DNA of 64,000 bases from contig CM065311.1 of the NCBI GenBank assembly GCA_033032175.1, positions 3,775,190 through 3,839,189 on the forward strand. The letters run 5' to 3'. Made by a program: the position numbers and the translations under genes. This document shows, piece by piece, positions 60,139 to 64,000 of the stretch (positions are counted from its first letter, which is position 1; every line of letters begins with the position of its first letter). The notes beneath the pieces were generated by a model, which was not told the origin of the DNA, did not search any database, and was given only the letters and a program-made list of their open reading frames with translations. Source of the stretch: Saturnia japonica (Eukaryota; Arthropoda; Insecta; Lepidoptera; Saturniidae).

Positions 60139-63100
60139 AACTATATAGACATTTAGGCATGCGGGTAGTAGTACCACAGACTATATTATTGTAGACTATG
60201 ACAACCACAGGTGGAACCCATTTTCATTAATTGTTTATTTAATTTTTATTTATGCTCTCATGTCCTAAAATGATAAACATAGTCAACTTGAACTATAAGT
60301 ATACACTAATCATCACTAATATATTATATGTTATATAAATATGAGGACACAATTTCGCAAACGGCCATTTAATTCTTAATTATGCAAAGTTTGTATTTTG
60401 ATAATTAAACAGCTTATATACTATATACATGTAGATATTTAACACCCAGACAACTGATAATCACGCTCATCATAAAAGAGCAAGTGACGTGCGCCACCAG
60501 GTCTATCAATTAATTCGTTATTAGTGTTACTTAGAAGCTATACAGAATGAATTTTATTTTGTTGAAAGTAATCATTTATTCAAAGGTGCTCCTTATATTG
60601 TAAATCATCAACACATAGTATAAAAGAAAGTCGCTATAGCGAGTTTCTCCGCTTACTTTTTTAAACTAAGATATGGGTATTTGTACGGTTTTCACTGTCA
60701 TTTAGAGAGAAGTTTTTACAGATTTTTTTTTGTATACAAAACATTCCAATTATAGAATATTAGAGAGAATCCAAGTTCTGTAATCAAGTTGTCAATAAAA
60801 CGATTTTCGGCCGCTTTCATGGCTTACGCTGATTAAATCTTAAGAGATACATCGAAATAATATACTAAAAATTTGTAGTTCTTCAAAAAGGCAAGAGAGA
60901 AGTCTATGATAGCATATTATGTCTATCTTTTAAGGTTGACTCATAAATCTTCAACACGATAATTAAAAATATAAAGTTATTTGCAAAACTATTTATTAAT
61001 ATGCTATAATTATCTGTTAAATAAATAAATATTCTATTTTATTTTATTTTCTCCAATTCAATATTAATGTTTATGCATCAGATAATGTTAGTTAACTTGG
61101 GCATTTAATGTATAATAAAATTGCCACTTTATTATACCATTTAAATGAATGCCGTAGAAGATATCATGGATTCAAAATTATGTGCAACCAAAGAAATCAC
61201 TCGTAGCGAAACGGTTGGCCGCCCCTCAACACCTATGATAAACTGCGGGTCGTCGCGAGCTAAGCGCACTTTTCGTGACCATGAAGTTACTAAAGCGTTA
61301 AACTCTAAATCATGCTTTTAAAACATAAATAAAAACACTACTTTGCAAATTGGACCCGTGCGAAGTTTGGGCGGGTCCCTGGCGCCCAATAAAACGATAG
61401 CTCTATTTGTATAGGTGATTTATTTTTAACATAATTATATCGTTTTAAAAAAAAGGGAGAAGTGTCCTATTTTTAGGCTTTGTTTTCTTATTTAATTGGA
61501 CTGGTAAGCTTTTAATTTGTGCGTGTTTCACGATGCCTTTTCTTTTTTTTGTATAGTTACAAAAGTAATTTATATACATCTTAATAATGTGAGAGTAAAT
61601 GTTTGGAACACAAGTAAGAACTATTAAAACAAAGACTAATTATTGTAATAACACCTGTACTGCAGAATGCATTCCTATGAAGGAGTTGACGTTAGGCGCA
61701 GTGCTTGGCGAAGGTGAATTCGGTTCAGTACTGCACGCGACATACAGTCCGGCTGAGCAGCCGCCGCAACCCGTCGCCGTCAAGACGCTTCACATGCAGC
61801 ATACAGACACTAATAAGAAAGAGTTCCTATCCGAGGCTAAGGTGATGATGTCGCTCCGCCATCCATGCATTGTGCGACTGATCGGCGTGTCTTTGGTAAG
61901 ATTTTATTGAAATGTTATCTGTGCCCTACGGTTTCCCCGTGTTCTTCTTCTTCTTCTTGTTTTGACGCCGCACAAAGCACTTGCCAGTGTTAATGTTTTT
62001 AAACCTTCGTAAAATTAAAAACTATCTAGGGAGTTTTTGTGACATCTCAAAATGCATGTTTTCCACTTTATATTTATAATCCACTTCACATATGCGTATC
62101 GACCAAACTATATCACGCGAAATTTCGCCAATATTGGATAATATAGAAAAAATAACTTGTAAATTATGAATTGAAAATAAATACCACAAGATGTTACTTT
62201 AAGATACCGCCAAAAACTCCTTCACCCGTGAATCTTGCTGTTCTCACTTCCCCTTAGTGTTAGTAAAACATCGGTTTTTTGGACAATCGATAGTAATCTA
62301 TTTATTTTTAAACCTGCCCATTAGCCTATTGGTCATAAGTGCGACTGCTATGCTCGAGGTCCTGGTTTCGATTCCCAGTTCGAGCAAAGCGATATTGAGC
62401 TTTTTTTTATTAAATTCTCAGTAGCATCTCGGAGTTTGACTTTGTGCCCAATGAATGGGCAATAGGCTCGCCTCCTATTACATGGACATAAAAACGGCGA
62501 ACTGTGGGTGTACATTAGTACACCTCTGCCCAACCCTTCAGAGATACAGGCTTGATGGTGTGTTATGTATGCTAACAATTGTTTTTTATATATGTCAGTC
62601 CGTCCTCGAAGACGATAACGAAAAAAAGGTCATCACGTGTTCCGAAACTTAGGTACCTTTATAACTTGACGAACTAAAAAAAGGTCATTTGTGGAAATGT
62701 TTCTTGTTTTCACAAGAATACCCCAAATACTGTATTAGAATTCAACAATCGACAGTCCTCATGACTATAGATTAATCAGTTGTTTATCGATTTTTATCTA
62801 CACTACTTCCCCTACTTGTGTACAGCTGGCCAGATTGCTCGCCGTTCATGGTTACTGCTGCACTCTTTATGGTCATAGCGTAAGCTATATAGCCTATATA
62901 ACCTACCTTATTAAAATAGGCTATAAAGCGCAAAAAGAACTTTCTTAATCAGTCTTGTAGTTCCATAGATTAGCACGTCCAAACAAACAAAATCTCTTGA
63001 GCTTTATGATATTAGTTTAGAAAATCCGTTACGAAAAATCTTAAACCATTCACTATGTATATCACGTGTTTTTACCTATTGTATAAAAAATATTTTTCTT

Positions 63101-63383
63101 TATCTTTATTTGATTCATGGCCTATTTGATGAGCCCAATAAAAAAAATAATCCCAATTAATCAATTTTTTTACATTTTTATAGGGTCCTCCATTAGCGAT
63201 GGTACAGGAGCTAGTACCTCTCGGATCACTACTTGAGTACCTTATTAAAAATCGAGAAAAAATCTCACCGGCATATGAACTGAGGCTGTGGGCGTGTCAA
63301 GTGGCTGCAGGCATGCGATATTTGGAGAAACGACGTTTCGTTCATAGAGATCTTGCTGCTAGAAATATTCTGCTTGCTAGCAG
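39462..63383 (+). CDS. Shark: Tyrosine kinase Shark (SH2-ankyrin-SH2-kinase), partial at right edge
   Basis: Twelve phase-compatible exons encode about 664 residues before the window ends. Numbered from Met at 40058: SH2-N about 9-100 with FLVRES; ankyrin repeats about 121-268; SH2-C about 284-375 with FLVRYS; a proline- and Asn-rich linker to about 500; kinase from about 508 with GEGEFG, K541 of VAVK, E558 of helix C and HRDLAARN (D634). This order is unique to Shark. In flies Shark binds phosphorylated ITAM receptors such as Draper and drives engulfment signalling; that is family knowledge, not seen here. The DFG motif and the rest of the kinase lie beyond 64000. The long intron 4 (12.7 kb) is full of transposons. 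Confidence 0.93.
40037..40133 (+). CDS. Shark: Shark exon 2 (start of SH2-N)
   Basis: The acceptor is cttttcag|ACG and the donor G|GTTGGT at 40134, weak but in phase. Met at 40058 has A at -3 and begins MNREDNVNWFHGKISREAAE, the usual Shark start. Confidence 0.88.
40209..40285 (+). CDS. Shark: Shark exon 3 (SH2-N, FLVRES)
   Basis: The acceptor is tttttgtag|AA and the donor CAG|GTCTGT. It encodes EDGVFLVRESNTSHGDYVLS, with the phosphotyrosine-binding Arg intact. It leaves in phase 0. Confidence 0.9.
40398..40606 (+). CDS. Shark: Shark exon 4 (end of SH2-N)
   Basis: The acceptor is tttctacag|GGA and the donor AG|GTAAGT at 40607. It encodes HYQIRRHGEDAFFSIEE and LDTLIQHYR, then a linker. It leaves in phase 2, and the split Arg is completed by exon 5. 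Confidence 0.9.
40607..42186. other. Start of Shark intron 4, no feature
   Basis: AT-rich with no coding exon. No repeat family from the window was recognised here. Confidence 0.4.
42187..44875 (+). mobile_element. Tc1-like transposon, frameshifted and split by a solo LTR
   Basis: TA is followed by CAGTGGTGGTCTTATAATTA at the left end. The transposase starts at Met 42866 with a helix-turn-helix region (RQIIINLHIDHKWAYRRIAE), shifts frame near 43290, continues with LFSDET (first Asp), shifts again, then gives HGGGNHKVWECFSGFGVGP and FQHDND (second Asp). A solo LTR cuts in at 43630. After it come DLNPIEN with the catalytic Glu and a decayed C-terminus to about 44840. A matching right terminal repeat is not seen. 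Confidence 0.85.
43630..44491. mobile_element. Solo LTR, 862 bp, with 5 bp target duplication
   Basis: It begins TGTTGG and ends CCAACA, and is flanked by CGACC at 43625-43629 and 44492-44496. The Tc1 reading resumes across the CGACC duplication. It contains a C-homopolymer of about 19 bases near 44441 and AATAAA near 44133. No internal retroviral genes remain, as expected after LTR-LTR recombination. Confidence 0.88.
44878..45230 (+). repeat. Interspersed repeat, family D, copy 2
   Basis: It shares 'actagtcctctt', 'ttctaacaaaatggttgctc', 'ttttgtggcatctcagac' and 'aagatcccgccaaaagctc' with the copies at 12214 and 61942. It is uninterrupted here. It lies between the Tc1 remnant and a family A copy. 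Confidence 0.6.
45241..45702 (+). mobile_element. Helitron-like element, family A, long variant
   Basis: It starts 'aataaagcggaagagctttt' and 'aaacacgctaatctctggaa' and has the long-variant block 'gatacgtaaatacaatgttcta' and the GC patch 'ttggcggcgcggcgc'. The 3' end has decayed ('ggatgaaaccgtgaagcat'). Confidence 0.55.
45817..48631 (-). mobile_element. Nearly intact 5'-truncated jockey/CR1-like LINE
   Basis: On the minus strand the element encodes the C-terminal part of an AP endonuclease (FIILGDFNLPNLTW, FLDLIFSNSDVSV), then reverse transcriptase: NYRPISKLCIFSKVFEK, HGFIKGRSTTSNL, YTDFSKAFDRIDH, SGVPQGSLLGPLLFNIFIND and YADDLKII, and a C-terminal region with TRREIADVSYLLCILNG. Only two frameshifts interrupt it: a T6 run at 47846-47851 and an AT repeat near 46386. 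The 3' tail at 45817-45845 is (TAAAA)n-like. Upstream of about 48631 the endonuclease is broken or absent. Confidence 0.88.
45940..45962. repeat. Poly-A run
   Basis: About 25 consecutive A lie within the 3' non-coding part of the LINE, which runs on the minus strand. Confidence 0.7.
49002..49527 (-). mobile_element. Helitron-like element, family A, long variant, minus strand
   Basis: On the minus strand it ends with the hairpin CACGG-TTGACA-CCGTG, then GGATACAG, CTAG and T. It contains the long-variant blocks and the conserved start 'aaacacgctaatctctggaa'. It is one of the best preserved 3' termini of the family. Confidence 0.6.
49767..50050 (+). mobile_element. Helitron-like short element, family A, degraded 3' end
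   Basis: It starts 'atagtataaagttcaagaaatt' and keeps 'atatagcctatttatcgag' and 'gagcggagcagtgac'. The hairpin and CTAG terminus are lost. Confidence 0.5.
50051..51164. other. Intronic, possible SINE-like patch
   Basis: About 50080-50390 is less AT-rich and contains a box B-like GTAGGTTCGAGG, suggesting an unplaced SINE. A copy is not found elsewhere in the window. The rest shows nothing. Confidence 0.25.
51165..51500 (+). mobile_element. Helitron-like short element, family A, degraded
   Basis: It keeps 'gcgcaagagattgtttgttt', 'tagtctatttgttgaggaag' and a GC-rich block near 51390-51450. The terminal CTAG is not intact. Confidence 0.45.
52048..53332 (-). mobile_element. Full-length mariner (DD34D), frameshifted, copy 2
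   Basis: The ends TTAGGTCTTTAAATATGAAA and the inverse TTTCATATGTAAGGACCTAA are flanked by TA, giving 1285 bp, the normal mariner length. The minus-strand transposase reads in pieces: MENTKYRYIYEYEFYRGTSA, a helix-turn-helix (QSTSEIAAGFGVSDKTVL), ICDEKWILYDN (first Asp), LLLHDNARPH (second Asp) and SPDLAPTDYHFF (third Asp). Frameshifts and stops make it inactive. Its right end lies 9 bp before Shark exon 5. Confidence 0.93.
53342..53540 (+). CDS. Shark: Shark exon 5 (ankyrin repeats)
   Basis: The acceptor is atatttacag|G, of which only TATTTACAG lies outside the mariner. The donor is CAT|GTAAGC. It encodes ATEAGDFNVVSKMLACGYRN and an ankyrin repeat, DGQTAVHIAAKSGRDNILAK. The first base completes the Arg codon from exon 4. 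It leaves in phase 0. Confidence 0.9.
53541..53977. other. Shark intron 5, first part
   Basis: AT-rich, no feature recognised before the THAP remnant. Confidence 0.35.
53978..54470 (+). pseudogene. Decayed THAP-domain sequence
   Basis: Met at 53978 opens MVTCAVPCCNSSIKK and ISISHVRPKE, matching the start of a THAP C2CH zinc finger. After a stop and about 250 bp of extra sequence the second half appears: KWVSKKYSKVCSKHFEKECF with C-x2-H at 54382-54393, and, one frame later, LRSGSVPTLF, matching the family's AVPTIF end. THAP domains occur in P-element-type transposases and in cellular DNA-binding proteins. No downstream transposase was recognised. Confidence 0.8.
54471..55764. other. Shark intron 5, middle part
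   Basis: AT-rich and non-coding. No repeat family from this window was recognised. Confidence 0.35.
55765..56142. mobile_element. MITE with CCACCCGGGTT-containing inverted ends
   Basis: The left end ACTATAAATTGGTAACCACC..CGGGTT (55773-55797) is the imperfect inverse of the right end around 56102-56129 (AACCCGGGTGGTTTACCCGG..TATAGT). The element is about 370 bp with no coding capacity. Its right end is about 35 bp before Shark exon 6. Confidence 0.6.
56176..56316 (+). CDS. Shark: Shark exon 6 (ankyrin repeats)
   Basis: The acceptor is taatatttcag|TAC and the donor AAG|GTAATA. It encodes 47 residues in phase 0 with TTEVLITKGNANYQ and VPLHDAAQRGHIECIK, an ankyrin repeat core. Confidence 0.88.
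56479..56670 (-). mobile_element. Helitron-like short element, family A, minus strand, 5' truncated
   Basis: On the minus strand it ends 'aagggtgaaaccgtagagcacaactag' and T, with 'ttggcggcgcggtggagagt' inside. The far part of the family is missing. Confidence 0.55.
56768..56852 (+). mobile_element. SINE-like repeat, family B, copy 4 (3' end only)
   Basis: It keeps 'agcccggtgaagctgttaaa', 'ggctccagggcccttaaggc' and the A-rich tail. It lies about 75 bp before Shark exon 7. Confidence 0.55.
56927..57032 (+). CDS. Shark: Shark exon 7 (last ankyrin repeat)
   Basis: The acceptor is tttttgcag|GTT and the donor A|GTAAGG at 57033. It encodes VLLKLKAPANP and TPADLAKHNGHTECYQLL. It leaves in phase 1. 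Confidence 0.88.
57033..57899. other. Shark intron 7, no gene
   Basis: A less AT-rich patch with short inverted motifs around GGTGACCACC lies at 57180-57350. It may be an old repeat. Otherwise nothing is seen. Confidence 0.35.
57900..58129 (+). CDS. Shark: Shark exon 8 (SH2-C, FLVRYS)
   Basis: The acceptor follows a 13-T tract (ttttttag|A) and the donor is GAG|GTATGT. It encodes SQWYHGTLNRDEAVKTLEEY and ASDGVFLVRYSERHTGAYVL, a second SH2 domain with its binding Arg intact. It leaves in phase 0. Confidence 0.92.
58612..58752 (+). CDS. Shark: Shark exon 9 (end of SH2-C, proline-rich linker)
   Basis: The acceptor is tatgttttag|GCA and the donor GAA|GTAAGT. It encodes NWLFIDDGPYLESLERLIEH, and then NPVPPKPKPPLPE, a PxxP stretch that could bind an SH3 domain. 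Confidence 0.9.
58753..59766. other. Shark intron 9, no feature
   Basis: AT-rich, no exon or matched repeat seen. Confidence 0.4.
59767..60091 (+). CDS. Shark: Shark exon 10 (interdomain linker)
   Basis: The acceptor is aattttacag|TTT and the donor G|GTTAGT at 60092. It encodes about 108 residues rich in Ser, Asn and acidic residues. Two tyrosines, Y471 (DDDNETYKVP) and Y486 (ENYNEI), sit in acidic surroundings typical of tyrosine kinase sites. It leaves in phase 1. Confidence 0.85.
60104..60136. repeat. (AT)n microsatellite
   Basis: About 16 AT units lie 12 bp after the exon 10 donor. Confidence 0.85.
60137..61665. other. Shark intron 10, no feature
   Basis: AT-rich. A less AT-rich patch lies at 61190-61390, not identified. 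Confidence 0.35.
61666..61895 (+). CDS. Shark: Shark exon 11 (kinase N-lobe)
   Basis: The acceptor is tgtactgcag|AA and the donor TTG|GTAAGA. It encodes the ATP-binding loop LGEGEFGSVLHA, VAVK with the catalytic Lys, and KEFLSEAKVMMSLRHPCIVR with the helix C Glu. It leaves in phase 0. Confidence 0.93.
61942..62226 (+). repeat. Interspersed repeat, family D, copy 3
   Basis: It shares 'ttcttcttcttc', 'agggagtttttgtgacatct', 'atccacttcac' and 'agataccgccaaaaactcc' with copies 1 and 2. It is inserted into a family A copy. Confidence 0.55.
62315..62570 (+). mobile_element. tRNA-derived SINE, copy 2
   Basis: It has 'cattagcctattggtcataa' (box A region) and a box B-like GGTTTCGATTCCC, then a body matching copy 1 at 1881-2140. 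It is more diverged in the polymerase III boxes than copy 1. Confidence 0.65.
63184..63383 (+). CDS. Shark: Shark exon 12 (kinase catalytic loop), last in window
   Basis: The acceptor is tttttatag|GGT and the donor AG|GTACTT at 63384. It encodes MVQELVPLGSLLEYL and RFVHRDLAARNILLAS, with the catalytic Asp. It leaves in phase 2 with a split Arg codon, as expected before the DFG exon, which is not in the window. Confidence 0.92.
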
Positions 63384-63459
63384 GTACTTTAATATTTACC
63401 AGTATCTGTTTGTGCTAGGGATGAACAATATTAATTATTTTAAGAGAGGAGGTAGGGCG

Positions 63460-63682
63460 GAGAAATTTCTTTGCAGATATCTCTCTACTCAGGGCAGTCC
63501 GACTGGTGGAATACCTAAAGAAAACAGAAGATTACAGCCAAATAACCTAGTGTTGTGTTCCTGCAGTGAGTAGGGTTTTCAGAGCTCCTTGGGGTAGGGG
63601 GTTCAAGGTCGGCAGCGCTAGTGTTGCCTATGGTATTATAAGCGTCCACAGGCAGACCGTATGCTACTTTGCCACATTTGTT
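63460..63682 (-). repeat. Interspersed repeat, family C, copy 3
   Basis: The inverse of copies 1 and 2: 'gcagtgagtagggttt', 'ccaaataacctagtgttgtg', 'ttcaaggtcggcagcgc' and 'tttgccacatttg'. It lies about 75 bp after the exon 12 donor. Confidence 0.6.
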
Positions 63683-64000
63683 GTATAAAAAAATAATTAG
63701 AAAAACATCAATATTTAGACGTTGTTTGTTACCTCTAGTGTTGTTTTTGTTCATTACAACAAATGCTCAAATCGAATAAATAATCAAATTCTCAATTATC
63801 AACATTAATCGCAGTGATACTGGGTTGTATAAGCCTGCATAACACCCTTTTAGAATAATAATAACATTGATAATTCGATAACATTGATGAATATCGATAA
63901 TCCCTTAGTTTGTGCCCTAAATTAAATACTTGCAATAATTTTTAAAGATTTAGTTTTTTAATTGTTCTTTATATCTTGCTGCATATTCGTCTACCGAGCA
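63683..64000. other. Shark intron 12 to window edge
   Basis: AT-rich intron sequence with no DFG-encoding exon. Confidence 0.4.

Larger units (their letters stand above)
61912..63015 (-). mobile_element. Family A Helitron-like copy broken by two nested repeats
   Basis: Pieces of one minus-strand family A copy occur at about 61912-61940 ('gtgccctacggtttcccc'), 62228-62262 ('gctgttctcacttcccc') and 62805-63015 ('acagctggccagattgctcg' to 'atctcttgagcttta'). Between them lie a family D repeat (61942-62226) and a SINE (62315-62570). Confidence 0.5.

Noticed and set aside
1..64000. CRISPR arrays, bacterial operons or antiphage systems
   Set aside because: The window is clearly eukaryotic, with spliced genes and insect transposons. 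No regularly spaced repeats were found.
63384..64000. The DFG exon of Shark
   Set aside because: No DFG or activation-loop coding sequence is present. The region is a repeat and AT-rich intron.

Overview
This 64 kb window is AT-rich insect DNA, most likely from a moth or butterfly (Lepidoptera). Evidence for this is the host genes (a Frizzled/LDLa membrane protein and the insect tyrosine kinase Shark), long introns, and dispersed repeats of a style I know from lepidopteran genomes: short Helitron-like elements ending in CTAG, a tRNA-derived SINE, DD34D mariner copies, and jockey/CR1-like and R1-like retrotransposons. The species cannot be named from the sequence alone.

Layout. 1-6573: no host coding sequence recognised; Helitron-like copies, a SINE, a retrotransposon remnant and a 0.7 kb MITE. 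6574-24563 (+): eight exons in compatible phase of a type II membrane protein with an N-terminal signal anchor, a low-complexity stalk, a 10-cysteine Frizzled domain, two LDLa modules, a second disordered stretch and a last LDLa module. It resembles the non-catalytic part of corin, but no protease exon follows. 24564-39175: 3' flank and intergenic DNA holding a broken histone H4 fragment, a decayed R1-type retroelement, a Tc1 fragment, the 3' part of a jockey/CR1-type LINE and several short repeats. 39176-63383 (+): promoter and first twelve exons of Shark (SH2, ankyrin repeats, SH2, tyrosine kinase). The gene runs off the right edge after the HRDLAARN catalytic loop. Its 12.7 kb intron at 40607-53341 holds a Tc1 element split by a solo LTR, a nearly intact LINE and a full-length mariner that ends 9 bp before the next exon. 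A decayed THAP domain lies in the following intron.

Function. By homology, Shark is a cytoplasmic kinase acting downstream of ITAM receptors such as Draper in glial and phagocytic engulfment. The Frizzled/LDLa protein is a predicted single-pass surface protein of unknown ligand. Nothing in the sequence shows that the two neighbours work together.

No new multi-gene system is evident. The points most worth a second look are transposons abutting splice sites of both genes, a probable one-base A6 length problem in exon 3 of the first gene (with a similar one in the LINE), the THAP and histone H4 relics, and a possible N-terminal extension of Shark. Exon boundaries were derived by hand from splice consensus and phase; no alignment was run.
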